64,000 bases of DNA from the NCBI GenBank assembly GCA_022539475.1, contig VCMS01000064.1:124001-188000 (forward strand), written 5' to 3'. The notes under the pieces are model-generated. The model made no database searches, had not been told where the DNA came from, and saw nothing but the letters and a program-made list of their open reading frames with translations. How positions within the stretch are numbered: position 1 is the stretch's first letter; each line of letters opens with the position of its first letter. Positions 21,115 through 30,380 of the stretch are shown here, piece after piece. This stretch comes from Gracilaria domingensis. Its lineage: Eukaryota; Rhodophyta; Florideophyceae; Gracilariales; Gracilariaceae. A program made the translations under genes and the position numbers.

Positions 21115-21717
21115 ATGACAAGATCAAATATTTCACGGCATCTCAGGAGACTTCGAGCTAGATGGAGGCTGCACCGAATGGAATGGGAGGGAATGCACAG
21201 ACCACTACAACCGCCTCCGGGATATGAACGTTTCCATTCAGATGAAGCTGTCTTTCCTGGGCTGGCTGGGACACGGAAGAAAAAGCGAACTCTCAAAGAA
21301 TTCGCGGAGGTGGCCAAAACAGCCTGGAGACTCTATCTTCATTCTTATATTCCCGATCCAAAGATGGCAGAACTGGAAAGAGAAATATTAGGAAAAGAAA
21401 GCAGAATCATCAGACGCCAGGCACAAGCAGTCTTGAATAGATCTGAAGCCAACTTCAAACGCAATCGACAAGCAGCTAGAGACGCGACCGACCGCCTCGC
21501 GCAAGAGTTTCATGCCAGAAGACCAGAAGCAGAAGCACTCGTGAAAGATAGAGTAAACGTGTTGCGTGAGGCTCTATCTGAGTTTGCTGAAGGTTACGCT
21601 GAAGGAACTGGAGGCCAATTCAGTTTTTTCAAAGATAATGAAGACGACGATGCCTATCCTCCTCATATCGTTGCTGAAGACAACAAACCGGTAATCTATT
21701 CGAGTGAGAAACTCTAA
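21115..21717 (+). CDS. uncharacterised basic coiled-coil protein
   Basis: 200 residues, family not recognised. The N-terminus is strongly Arg-rich without acidic residues (MTRSNISRHLRRLRARWRLH), which could be a mitochondrial presequence. A Pro-containing linker follows, then a long charged helix from about residue 60 to 165 with heptad-like spacing (MAELEREILGKESRIIRRQAQ, RDATDRLAQEFHARRPEAEA), and an acidic tail. Codon use and length argue for a real gene. A TCAGG element stands in its promoter region. A role in an organellar complex is possible but not shown. Confidence 0.65.
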   Translation: MTRSNISRHLRRLRARWRLHRMEWEGMHRPLQPPPGYERFHSDEAVFPGLAGTRKKKRTLKEFAEVAKTAWRLYLHSYIPDPKMAELEREILGKESRIIRRQAQAVLNRSEANFKRNRQAARDATDRLAQEFHARRPEAEALVKDRVNVLREALSEFAEGYAEGTGGQFSFFKDNEDDDAYPPHIVAEDNKPVIYSSEKL

Positions 21718-21768
21718 AGCTTCCTGTCGATATTTAGTGCTAGATCATGTATATGTTATAGGTTCTCT

Positions 21769-22728
21769 TCAAGATTCTTTCTTGTTTTGGAGCGATTCCT
21801 CACAAGTTAGTGGCTTTCGGAACTCCTTGTCTAGGTTTCTGTGAACTATTTCTGTGACTAAACAAGCAGCACCGCATTCTGATATTAGCGTCAGAGGAAT
21901 GCCCAAGAAAGGAACAGCACTTAGGAGACTGTACACAAAACCGCAACCAGCGATATAGCCCCGATATCTCTTGAAAAAGTATGTTCTCATTTCCACACTC
22001 TCCAGACGCTTAGTATAATCCGCAACTGATTCTTCGCCCGCTTCGTCAGCGTCAACAACTGCCTCTCCGAAAGAAACTAGGACATCATCTACACGAGATG
22101 TTTCAAGTATCTCAGCAGGGATTGCGTGTACAGCCGAAACGGCTGCGGCAATGCCTGTACCTAGAACAGGTCTTATTGATATGAATTTGACAGCCGGTAC
22201 TGCAATGTACTTACCGCCTGGGAAGACTTTCTGTACGATGGCACCAGCGAGTTTGAACATGGTTAACTTCGCTGCGCGTTTAAGACCAGAAAGCTTCTCG
22301 CGAAAGCTTTTCTTCGTCTTCGGACGATTCTCGACAGCTGCACCAAACTCTGGATCACGCTCTTTCAAGGCGGCAAAGAACATCGCAGAAGTAGCGCCGT
22401 ACTGATATTCGAGGATGATAGAAGTCAGTACCGTGACAATGCGTCCCCAGCGAGAAATTGTCCAGAACAGCTCAGTAATGTCATCAGCCGGGTCACGAAG
22501 AAGCAAGAACAAGAGGACACCGGATGAAGCGTATACGATTTGCGCGTTGCGAATCGGTTTCATGAGTTGCCAGAATTGCTTTCGGAGAGAATCAGAGGTA
22601 GCGAACAGCTTTATACCATCCACCGCTGCCACCATTCCCTTCACAAAGCCTGAATAGAAGGCACCGTGAGATGCATCTTTCTTTGCGTGAACACCAGAAA
22701 CATCGCCTTCGATCGCGGCTGCAGCCAT
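21769..22728 (-). CDS. multi-pass membrane protein, CysZ/EI24-like
   Basis: A 319-residue protein with several hydrophobic stretches: IVYASSGVLLFLLL, IVTVLTSIILEYQYGATSAMFF, ISIRPVLGTGIAAAVSAVHAI and a C-terminal pair GYIAGCGFVYSLLSAVPFLGIPLTLISECGAACLVTEIV. The last region resembles the GFG---LL--IPF-G--------AAA pattern of CysZ/EI24/Lds-type membrane proteins. The likeness is weak and the function is not assigned. The N-terminus is hydrophilic with no signal peptide. A charged loop (about residues 125-150, PKTKKSFREKLSGLKRAAK) separates the halves. The ATG at 22728 is the first in frame. Its 3' end converges on the preceding gene. Confidence 0.7.
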   Translation of the reverse strand: MAAAAIEGDVSGVHAKKDASHGAFYSGFVKGMVAAVDGIKLFATSDSLRKQFWQLMKPIRNAQIVYASSGVLLFLLLRDPADDITELFWTISRWGRIVTVLTSIILEYQYGATSAMFFAALKERDPEFGAAVENRPKTKKSFREKLSGLKRAAKLTMFKLAGAIVQKVFPGGKYIAVPAVKFISIRPVLGTGIAAAVSAVHAIPAEILETSRVDDVLVSFGEAVVDADEAGEESVADYTKRLESVEMRTYFFKRYRGYIAGCGFVYSLLSAVPFLGIPLTLISECGAACLVTEIVHRNLDKEFRKPLTCEESLQNKKES

Positions 22729-23132
22729 TTTGTCCGCTATATCTCAATGACTCGTAATGTCAAGGTCGTGATCCTATTACTCTCGGACTGAACCAAGTTT
22801 CGCCATGTACGGGGACATCAGGATTCCTGATCCAGGAACCAACACATCGACGACCGCAGACCAGCAATGACATTGCACAAGCCCTTCTGCAACTTACTTT
22901 TTTTTTTATTCTATTCAAGAAATCACATTCTTTTTCAAGTGTTTGAAGGGAGGGCTATTCTCTTACATTTCGCCTGAAAAAGAGTTCTACCAAAGATAAG
23001 CTTCTATAGGGATTGTCCTCTGATCCGCTGCACTCAATAGAAAACTGATGACCATACGGTGAAGCGGTACAAAGATACGTGCTATCCTAACGGTGATGGT
23101 CCACGAACTTCTGTCTTCGCGTCTTTGCCGCA
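22729..23132. other. divergent intergenic region with TCAGG element
   Basis: About 400 bp between the membrane-protein and RPP21 starts. It holds the TCAGG repeat at 22818-22837 and a T run at about 22899-22908. Confidence 0.5.
22818..22837. promoter_or_regulatory. TCAGG inverted-plus-direct repeat, copy 3
   Basis: TCAGGATTCCTGATCCAGGA, 90 bp upstream of the membrane-protein start and 300 bp upstream of RPP21. It differs from copy 2 at two positions. Confidence 0.45.
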
Positions 23133-23684
23133 ATGGGCAAAAAGAGTCATAAAAAGGGTACTACAAAGAAGAAGAAAGCCCCAAGGGAGGAAGATGCAGC
23201 ACTTCGTCTCAACCACCTGATCGCCGCATCTACGATATTGTCGGAGAAGGCGCCGTCGGTCTCTAAGTTCTACATGCGGGCATCAAAACAAATATGCCGT
23301 CGGGTAAACATAACGCTCGATTCTGCATCTGTTAAGCGTATGTTCTGCAAGAAGTGCAGCGCGGTACTTATACCCGGTGTTGGCGATCCTCAGCCAACAT
23401 ATCGGATAGCATCAAGACGCGAACGTCATCTGGTTGTGAAGTGTGGAAACTGTGGGTTTTTGAAGCGATACTTGGCGAGGACGCCCGGGCGTTCAACTCC
23501 TAATGGGAAGAAGGGGATAATGGGCGGAGTTCAAACTGAGGTTGGCAGCGCGCCTGGCATATTGAGAGAAGGAAAATGCCGTGAGGCGATGCAAAGGAGA
23601 ACGGCAAGTGATGTCGCTGCACGCCATGACCAAGAAAACCAGTCATGGGTTCCATGGTCTTCAAATAAATGCAAAGTTCAGTAG
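23133..23684 (+). CDS. RPP21: RNase P/MRP subunit Rpp21 (Rpr2)
   Basis: Protein subunit of nuclear RNase P, which removes 5' leaders from pre-tRNA. The Rpr2/Rpp21/Snm1 zinc ribbon is complete: C72 and C75 (FCKKC) and C104 and C107 (KCGNC), preceded by the helical region RLNHLIAASTIL and SKFYMRASKQICRRVNITLD. The N-terminus is a Lys-rich nuclear-type tract (MGKKSHKKGTTKKKK). The 183-residue length is slightly above typical because of a low-complexity C-terminal tail. Intronless, with an ATG in a good context (GCAATGG). The neighbouring DUF2997 gene is convergent. Confidence 0.93.
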   Translation: MGKKSHKKGTTKKKKAPREEDAALRLNHLIAASTILSEKAPSVSKFYMRASKQICRRVNITLDSASVKRMFCKKCSAVLIPGVGDPQPTYRIASRRERHLVVKCGNCGFLKRYLARTPGRSTPNGKKGIMGGVQTEVGSAPGILREGKCREAMQRRTASDVAARHDQENQSWVPWSSNKCKVQ

Positions 23685-23859
23685 CTGAAATTGTGAACAA
23701 GCTAAATCTCAGCGACGACTTGCGACGTGCATCGTTTGTTCAGAAAAAACATCTGGCAGCTCTTTGCCAGAAGCAGGAGTGCCTTCTGATTGATATGATG
23801 GGGAAAAAAAAACTACGAGATATGGTCAACTATGTGCAGAAGCAATATTTGCACAGCAT

Positions 23860-24355
23860 CTACCACGTGGGATATCCTTCAGCTCCAGGCCAAGAATACT
23901 GCTGGTCGTCACTGTTTCTTTCAACGTTCTTTTCGACTACAACATCCACGTTGTCATAGAATTCGCTCGTGTGTTTTACGCTTACGACTGTGCCCAACGC
24001 TTTCTCAATCTTCTCCGTGAGCTTTCACATAAGCAGAAAAACGGCCACCAGCAGTCAGTACACTAAATCACTATAGAAGAAGGGGATGCAGGGACCAACT
24101 CACCTTCTGGCAGTTCTTTCCACGAACACCCGTAACCTTCTCCTCGATGATACCGTTGGGTCGAATGGAAAACTCGATGGTCTGTATACCCTTTGCCTGC
24201 ATTCCCGTGCCTAGTGTTTGATAGTTTGGAGTGTTCTGCCATGATGCGCCTGACTGCTCATTGGCATTTGCAACGATGGCAGGGCGGCGCTGACAAGCGT
24301 TTCGCTTCACGCGATGAGACGGAATCGATATCGGTGAGACGAAGGCGTGCTTCAT
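23860..24355 (-). CDS. DUF2997 protein, probably plastid-targeted, spliced
   Basis: Exon 1 is 24104-24355 and exon 2 is 23860-24021; the 82-bp intron has donor GTGAGT and an AAAG acceptor, and the join is phase 0. The protein is 137 residues. The core IEFSIRPNGIIEEKVTGVRGKNCQK followed by LTEKIEKALGTV matches the small DUF2997 family known from cyanobacteria and plants, of unknown function. The first about 50 residues are Ser/Arg-rich and lack acidic residues (MKHAFVSPISIPSHRVKRNA), consistent with a plastid transit peptide. The C-terminal extension ends GAEGYPTW. Its 3' end is convergent with RPP21, about 175 bp apart. Confidence 0.88.
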
Positions 24356-24829
24356 GTTTGTAGCGGGCAACTGAGAGCGGTGGAAGCACACCAGGATGGA
24401 AGTTTCACACGGGAGCACGGCCTCTTCATCTCCGGCGCAGCACTTCTTCGAAGTCTATCATCATGATATTTTGGAGATGGCAGACGCGACGACATCCATA
24501 CACGTTTGCATTGCTTTTTGCATCGCATGGGGGACGAATGGCAGCAAGCTTCCTCTCACCTTACAGTGTCAAGCTCCGTCAGCGACACGTCAGAGCAGCG
24601 ACACACTGACGAAAATGGCAAGTGCCGCCACAGCTCGATTCAACGCGCATCCGCAACCGCCCGTAACGATCGCCACAGCCTTCAGCTGCTGCGCTCCCTC
24701 GACGCTGCCCCCTACAACTCATTCGCGTCCGAGCCGCACTTTCCCCACTCCTCCACGCTCCCGCCGCACTTCGATCGCGTCCGACCAGCTTGCTCTTCGC
24801 TCGAGTGCGCGGCGTCCTGCACGATAACT
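24356..24829. other. divergent intergenic region of DUF2997 and QCR7
   Basis: About 475 bp holding both promoters; open frames here are GC-driven extensions of the QCR7 frame without family likeness. Confidence 0.5.
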
Positions 24830-25177
24830 ATGTCTGTCGCCAAGTACATGTTGAAGATCCCCGGTGTGCATTCGCTGGTATCGCGTGCCGCCCGCGCTTA
24901 TCAAGCTTCCGTCGGCGCGGAGTTGAAGCGATATGGTTTGCGTTATGACGACCTTCTCAACGAATTTGACGATGAAGTGAAGCACGCCATTTCTAAATTA
25001 CCACCGCATGAACTGGAAATGCGTAACAAGCGTCTGAAGCGAGCTATTGATCTCGATGTCAAGAAAACCTATCTGCCGGAACATATTCAGGAACAAGAGG
25101 ATGTGTGGAATCCTTATTTACGCAAGCGCATTGAAGCGCTCAAACAGAAAAGGGTGGAGAGGCAGATCGTTGAATAG
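24830..25177 (+). CDS. QCR7: cytochrome bc1 complex subunit 7
   Basis: A 115-residue subunit of mitochondrial complex III (QCR7/UQCRB family). It lies on the matrix side and contacts cytochrome b. Family blocks are visible: YGLRYDDLLNEFDDEVKHAISKLPPHELEMRNKRLKRAIDLD, then KTYLPEHIQEQEDVWNPYL. Length and charge pattern are normal for the family. The ATG at 24830 was chosen from the homology start; the frame continues upstream, but with unrelated sequence. Intronless. Confidence 0.95.
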   Translation: MSVAKYMLKIPGVHSLVSRAARAYQASVGAELKRYGLRYDDLLNEFDDEVKHAISKLPPHELEMRNKRLKRAIDLDVKKTYLPEHIQEQEDVWNPYLRKRIEALKQKRVERQIVE

Positions 25178-25266
25178 AAGTTCGTCTATCAAACTTGTTC
25201 AGGGCTGATTAAAAATTTTGCAACGTGCTCTCATAACTTCTCGTAGCGTGCTGCGCAGTGTTCGTC

Positions 25267-26379
25267 ATGTTCTGCGAGCAACTTCTCCTCGACGCTGCGA
25301 TGAAGGTGCCAATCTGCGCGTTTGGTGTCACCGTATGTGCCGCTCCCTTGCCCACGTGCAACGTACTCGTTCACACTTCCTTTGTACCAGTGCGTCGTAT
25401 CGCGAGATCGAAGCCCGTGGTTCATAGACCTGACGGCAGATCACCAGTCGAGTGTCTTGTCAGTGCAGACACACCTGATTCTCCTGCGCCTTCTAGTTAT
25501 GAAGACGATGGAACCCGCGTCATCCCCGTTCCTTTATTTCTAGCTGCGACGCAGGAACAACAAATCTGTGGCGTTTACGCTGTTCTCGATGTCGACAAAG
25601 AGCCAGTATACATTGGCATGAGCAGAAACGTATATGATTCCTTAGAAACTCATTATCGTAATTATCCAGACCTTGTGTATTACGTGAGGGTGATGACATT
25701 TGTGATTCCCATGGTTCGCGAAATGAAACTTGTTATCGATACATGGATTCTCGACAACGAGGTAACACCTGTGGGAAATGTTGATGGATGGCCAGAAGCA
25801 GACACCCAGCTGGCTGAACAAGCTAAACTCATCCCCGATGTCGGAGAAGCCCAACTTGAATCCGGAGCTATCATAAGCCCTTTCCAAAACGATCCTCTCG
25901 CAAACGCAGCCAAGAAAGAGCTCCTAGAACTGTCGGCAGAGAATGTGGACTCTGTTCTCGATGAGGTACGGCCTTATCTTGTTTCTGATGGCGGGAACGT
26001 TTCTGTAATACATGTGGATGGCGAAGATGGAAGAGTTGAGCTCGAGTTAGAGGGCGCATGTAGCTCATGTGCAAGTGCCGCAACCACGATGAAACTTGGA
26101 ATCGAAAAGGCCTTGAAAGAAAGATTCGGAACCCAACTCAACGAAGTGGTTGCCGTTGATACGCAGATCATCACAGACGGTTTATCTGTTGACGTTTGCG
26201 AGAAAGCTTTAGATCCTATAAGACAAACGCTAAGAGGTCTAGGTGCAGATGTTGTTGTGAGTGAAGTTGATGAGGGTGAGGTGATTCTGTCCTTCACTGG
26301 ACCAAACAGCCTAAAGTACGGGGTCGAAAAGACTCTAATGGAGAAGGTTTCCGGTGTTGAAGCGGTGACTTTTGAGTAA
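25267..26379 (+). CDS. NFU: plastid NifU-like Fe-S scaffold with GIY-YIG-like domain
   Basis: A 370-residue protein with three parts after a Ser/Arg-rich leader. The first is a GIY-YIG-like domain (ICGVYAVLDVDKEPVYIGMS, about residues 100-165); the second is a NifU C-terminal domain (VDSVLDEVRPYLVSDGGNV) carrying the Fe-S-binding C265-S-S-C268; the third is a degenerate second NifU repeat (LDPIRQTLRGLGADVVV) without the cysteines. This layout matches plastid NFU1-3 proteins, which deliver 4Fe-4S clusters to photosystem I and other stromal targets. The GIY-YIG part of plant NFUs has no shown nuclease activity. ATG starts at 25267 and 25300 are both possible; the second gives a cleaner transit peptide (MKVPICAFGVTVC). 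Confidence 0.9.
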   Translation: MFCEQLLLDAAMKVPICAFGVTVCAAPLPTCNVLVHTSFVPVRRIARSKPVVHRPDGRSPVECLVSADTPDSPAPSSYEDDGTRVIPVPLFLAATQEQQICGVYAVLDVDKEPVYIGMSRNVYDSLETHYRNYPDLVYYVRVMTFVIPMVREMKLVIDTWILDNEVTPVGNVDGWPEADTQLAEQAKLIPDVGEAQLESGAIISPFQNDPLANAAKKELLELSAENVDSVLDEVRPYLVSDGGNVSVIHVDGEDGRVELELEGACSSCASAATTMKLGIEKALKERFGTQLNEVVAVDTQIITDGLSVDVCEKALDPIRQTLRGLGADVVVSEVDEGEVILSFTGPNSLKYGVEKTLMEKVSGVEAVTFE

Positions 26380-26530
26380 TAGTCAAGATCTCTCTCGATT
26401 CAGAACTGTCGTTGCCAAGGTCGGCACGGGACTCGAGACGCGCAAGCTATAGGAGATACACGTACAAAGCTGGTAATCGTGAATGGGACAAGTAAAGAAC
26501 TGCTCTAGTCATTCCCATAGGTCATGGGCA

Positions 26531-26938
26531 TCAAGAATTCGCATTAGTTGTGGGCGAACTCGACTTGGTTGTCCTTTTCAAGATCCACGTGCTCTTTGGA
26601 TCATCGTCGATAATATATCTCCATCCGCGCTTCTGCCATGTCCTGACCTTCCTTTCCCTTGGATCTTCCACCCCTTTCCATGTTAGACGTCCATAGTATC
26701 GTAGACGACCTTTGTTCTTCTCTAAAACCTTCGAGATTGTCCAGTATGAGTCTTCGTACCCGTTTCGAATCCACATCAAACGCGTGAATTTTGCTCCTAG
26801 ACCGCGTTCTGGAAGAAAGCTCGCGACTTCAACTAGGTTCTTGCGACGACAACGCTTTTTGACTTCCTCTTCCACGGCTTCGGAGCAGAATCTCCTGAAT
26901 ACCGGTGTCACTCGCAGTGCTGTTCGCAGATGTAACAT
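26531..26938 (-). CDS. MRPS34: mitochondrial ribosomal protein mS34-like
   Basis: A 135-residue protein that resembles mS34, a small-subunit mitoribosomal protein found in plants and animals. The key segments are EVASFLPERGLGAKFTRLMW, SYWTISKVLEKNKGRLRYYG and RLTWKGVEDPRERKVR, corresponding to the family's lysine/arginine-rich beta-hairpins. The leader MLHLRTALRVTPVFRRFCSE looks like a presequence. The ATG at 26938 was chosen because the frame extends upstream only to a TTG. The assignment rests on motif likeness, not an alignment. Confidence 0.72.
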   Translation of the reverse strand: MLHLRTALRVTPVFRRFCSEAVEEEVKKRCRRKNLVEVASFLPERGLGAKFTRLMWIRNGYEDSYWTISKVLEKNKGRLRYYGRLTWKGVEDPRERKVRTWQKRGWRYIIDDDPKSTWILKRTTKSSSPTTNANS

Positions 26939-28074
26939 GCCTATGTAGCTTGTGTGCTCTAGATTGAAGCGCGACAACTTCTTGGTTCGGTTCAAGGCCC
27001 TCAAATTCTAATCGTCAACAATGGCCCGCAATGAAGTGTGTATCGCTATGTGATCGTCGCCTAAACGATGAAAACAGTAGCAACGCAATAAAGCCGCATA
27101 CAGGAGTTGGCACAAGTGTGGCGTCAGATTCCAAGTATGTTCGATGGAATTCTCTCTTTCTATGATGGGCACAGACGAGAGAGGTCAAGACGAACGAAAC
27201 GAGAGCAGTGGTGGCAGTTTCGCTGTGAGCACGATCCGAGTTTTATGGATCACGGACGAATGCATACATCCATGATCATTCTGCCGAGTGGGAATTGTTC
27301 TCAAACAGTCAAGCAAAAGATCCAGATCATACTCCGGATCATTTATTCTGTTTTTTGGTAATTCTTGGGGATCATTCATATCATTTCATATCTGGAGTCC
27401 GTCGCTCCAACGGACATAGAATCTCAGATTCATCCACACTAGTTACACTGAAGAGAACTCTTGGAATACCAAACGCATCAGAAGCAGCCAGAGCCGCCAC
27501 TCTTAACCAAGCGCGAGCTTAGTTCAACTTCAAGTTCAAACTTCAAGGAAAGCAGAGGACGACTGCGGAGTATATCGAAAGTGTTCCTCATTCTGGCAAC
27601 AATCCTCTGGACTGCAGTTGACGAAACATGTCCATCCGAGCAACTGTAGACCGACTTGCGATGCCTATGTTCTACACTTTGCTGGGCGGAACTTGTCTTG
27701 GATCCATCTTGTTGGTACCAACCCTTAGCGTTAGACGCGAAATGACCGCAGAGGCTGAAAGGGTAAGTGCATGATCCCACTCTCATTCTTCGCGAACACT
27801 TGAATTGCTGCTCAAGAATGCTCACTGCAACCCATTTTGCGAAACGCTGCGCTGCGATGGCAGTTGGGCATGTTGGAGCCTCGAAACTTTACCAAGGAGT
27901 TGGAAGAAAAATAAGAATGCATCTCAGGTCAGAGAATCACTTGGCCCAGAAATGAACACTGCGGCGTTCGTTGTGTGAACGGAGAGATGGAAAAGGACGC
28001 AGCGACTAATTTAGATAGAATCGCGTAAACCCATTTAACAAAAAAGAGCAGACTCTGATGTCAAGTACAGTCGC
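26939..28074. other. intergenic with a possible small spliced gene
   Basis: 1.1 kb without a firm gene. A candidate first exon at 27661-27762 encodes MPMFYTLLGGTCLGSILLVP then a basic and acidic stretch, and ends in a strong donor GTAAGT. Downstream, 27834-27911 has a protein-like frame LRWQLGMLEPRNFTKELEEK ending in TAA, but the nearest acceptor gives the wrong phase, so the model stays unproven. Confidence 0.35.
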
Positions 28075-29025
28075 CTACAAGTTGGGCGCGCCCACTGATT
28101 CGTAACCAGCGTCAACATATATAACTTGCCCAGTAATGCCTGAAGAAGCCGGTGAAAGAAGGAACGCGGCGGCGTTACCGACCTCAGTAGGTGTGACTGT
28201 GCGTCGCAGCGGAGCAGTTTGTTCGACGTGCTTGATCATACGGGTAATTCCACCTATTGCAGAACTTGCCAAAGTGCGAATGGGCCCGGCGGAAACAGCA
28301 TTACATCGAATGCCTTCAGGACCAAGTTCTGATGCAATATATCTAACTGACGATTCCAAGGCAGCCTTTGCCACTCCCATGATGTTGTAGTTTGGCACGA
28401 CCTTTTCAGAACCAATGTATGTTAACGTGACAATGGAGGCATTCGGGTTAAAGTGCGGACGTAGCGCACCAACCATTTCAATGAGACTGTATGCAGAGAT
28501 TCTTAAAGCTGTGTCAAAACCAGTCTTCTTTGTTGCACAAAAGCTGCCTTCCAAATCAGCTCGATCTGCAAAAGCAAGACAATGCACGAAAATATCCACA
28601 CCACCCCACTTATCAGCTATGGCGGCGGCAAGCGATGCAATCTGATCCGGATCTGAAACATCGCAGGGCTCAAACAAGGTCGGCTCCAACGGCTGGGTCA
28701 GTTTTTGAACCTTGCCCTCAGCCCTTTCATTGATCGGCAAGAAGGCGATGCCGATCTCGGCACCGGCGGCGTGTAGCTGCTGCGCAATACCCCAGGCAAT
28801 AGATCGATTGTTCGCAATACCCGTTACAAGAGCCTTCTTGCCTTGCAGATCAATGAGCGGCGACGAGGTGGCCGGCGCGGTTTGCGCGGCGGTCATGCGG
28901 AGGTGGGGCTTGAAGTGAGCGGGTGCGGGGCATGATGGCGGGGAGATTGGACGGGTGCAGAGGAAGGATGTGCGGGCAGTGAGGGCACGCGCGGCAGGGA
29001 CGGATGGAGCGAAGGCAAGCTTCAT
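28075..29025 (-). CDS. FABI: enoyl-ACP reductase FabI, plastid
   Basis: NAD(P)H-dependent reduction of enoyl-ACP, the last step of each plastid type II fatty-acid elongation cycle. The mature part opens with IDLQGKKALVTGIANNRSIAWG (nucleotide-binding loop). It carries the FabI catalytic pair in VPNYNIMGVAKAALES (Tyr, then Lys six residues later) and ends ITGQVIYVDAGYESVG. The leader of about 60 residues (MKLAFAPSVPAARALTARTSF) is Ala/Ser/Arg-rich, as expected for plastid import. The ATG at 29025 was chosen as the start of the transit peptide; the frame continues upstream but is not FabI-like. 316 residues, intronless. Two CArG-type sites lie about 160-180 bp upstream. Confidence 0.95.
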   Translation of the reverse strand: MKLAFAPSVPAARALTARTSFLCTRPISPPSCPAPAHFKPHLRMTAAQTAPATSSPLIDLQGKKALVTGIANNRSIAWGIAQQLHAAGAEIGIAFLPINERAEGKVQKLTQPLEPTLFEPCDVSDPDQIASLAAAIADKWGGVDIFVHCLAFADRADLEGSFCATKKTGFDTALRISAYSLIEMVGALRPHFNPNASIVTLTYIGSEKVVPNYNIMGVAKAALESSVRYIASELGPEGIRCNAVSAGPIRTLASSAIGGITRMIKHVEQTAPLRRTVTPTEVGNAAAFLLSPASSGITGQVIYVDAGYESVGAPNL

Positions 29026-29182
29026 GGTTGGGTGCACGGTGCTCCGCGGGTGGGCGCGAGACGGTGCGAGGTTGTGAAGTGTGAGAGGAGGTTGCGGATT
29101 TGCGGAGTGTCCACAATCTGGTTGTGTATGTTCAACTGCAGGCTGCTCTCCGAGATGAAGAAACTTGAGCCGCATTTGGAAT

Positions 29183-29205
29183 CCAAATTTGGAACCCAAA
29201 TTTGG
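29183..29205. promoter_or_regulatory. tandem CArG-type sites upstream of FABI
   Basis: CCAAATTTGG occurs at 29183-29192 and again at 29196-29205, both perfect palindromes matching CC(A/T)6GG, the binding consensus of MADS/SRF factors. They are 158-180 bp upstream of the FABI ATG. Function is inferred. Confidence 0.45.
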
Positions 29206-29381
29206 ATGGGGATCGTGAAAAGTTTTCAGTGACAAAGTTTTCAATGAAAATGTGCTTTTCTTTCAGAAAAAGAAAACTGTGTCGATCATTCGCAGTGCGC
29301 ACAGGACAGCTGCCTGAGCACTGCCCGCAGTTGACGACGAAGGTACACAAAAGAGACACTCTGTGAACTCGAATTCACAAG

Positions 29382-29413
29382 GGTGGACCCCCCTATTAGG
29401 AGGGGGGTCTACC
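29382..29413. repeat. GC-rich hairpin with C6/G6 core
   Basis: Arms 29382-29394 and 29401-29413 are complementary over 13 bases with one mismatch around a six-base loop. A second small hairpin (TGTGAA...TTCACA) lies just before, at 29362-29379. Confidence 0.6.
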
Positions 29414-30380
29414 GCTGTACGCGAAAGCTGAAGATGTGTTCGTCCCTCAAAGAAGAGGACGCCGCTGAATTAAGTTAACAAAATACGCATCCTTAACTAG
29501 TTAGACAAATTGTTTCGACGCGCTCTTGTGTCCAGTAAGAATGGTCCAAGTTGCGCGCGTGATGCTCATCATGATCATGATGATGAGGCCTAATGATGAT
29601 CATCACGATGATCGTGATCTAAAACCGTCCGGTACGAGGGGACGTAGACGCCTGCTGACGCGAGAGAGCCCGACTTCCGACAAGTCTGACTCGGCACGCG
29701 CTTGTGGAATCGACGAGTGCTTGTCGCGCGCAACCAACCGTACGTGGCGATAAGGAATCGAGCGCGACGAGGCGCTCTCCACACTCCACCACGGTCCATG
29801 CGAGACAGCGGCGGCGGCGCGGGCGCGCAAAGCACGAACGCCCTGTTCATTCGCGCGCAAGCACGCGGGAAGTCCTGTCCGCCAGAGACAGCCAGCCGCC
29901 ATGGAGGCGCGCTCACCGCACAGCGCGCGCGCGAAGGTATCGCCCGCACGCGCTGTAATTCGGGGCATGTGCCACGCACGGCGTGCGATTGCGTGCTGCG
30001 CGCAAGATCGCGCGCGAAGCGCGCGAAGCGCACGCTCACCGCCGTCACGCGCGCCGTCACGCGCGCGTCATCGCGCCCGCGCCTGCGGACCGCGGCCCGA
30101 TCGCGCCGCGGCCCGCCAGCTGCCGGCCCGCGCGCTTCACGCGTCGCGCGGGCGCGCCGCTGCCCTTCGCGCAGACGCGCGCTGCTCGCAGGTACGTTCG
30201 CCGCCGTCTTCCACACCCCCCCCCCCCCCCCTTCCCCCGCCGTCGCGAGTGTCGCGCTCCCTCCACGTCCAAGCTGGCAGAGTATTGGTGCTTCCTGTGC
30301 TGCCTTCCCATCCCCATCCCCATCCCCTTCTACTGGCGCACCAAGTCGCGTCGCCGCCGCAACGCGCGCAGCAGCTCGAA
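29414..30380. other. GC-extreme upstream island of the eIF2B-like gene
   Basis: No supportable gene. 29563-29588 and 29593-29620 are ATCATGATCATGAT-type palindromic repeats. From about 29.7 kb the DNA is GCGC-rich, followed by a 16-base C run at 30216-30231 and four CCCCAT-type units at about 30308-30330. The frame from 29901 is continuous with the eIF2B-like gene but is Ala/Arg/Pro-only and is judged non-coding. Confidence 0.5.

Noticed and set aside
23669-23959. 96-codon frame after RPP21
   Set aside because: It overlaps the coding exon of the well-supported minus-strand DUF2997 gene and has no recognisable motif.
29901-30380. In-frame N-terminal extension of the eIF2B-like gene
   Set aside because: Ala/Arg/Pro-only composition typical of translated GC-rich leader DNA; homology begins after the ATG at 30381.
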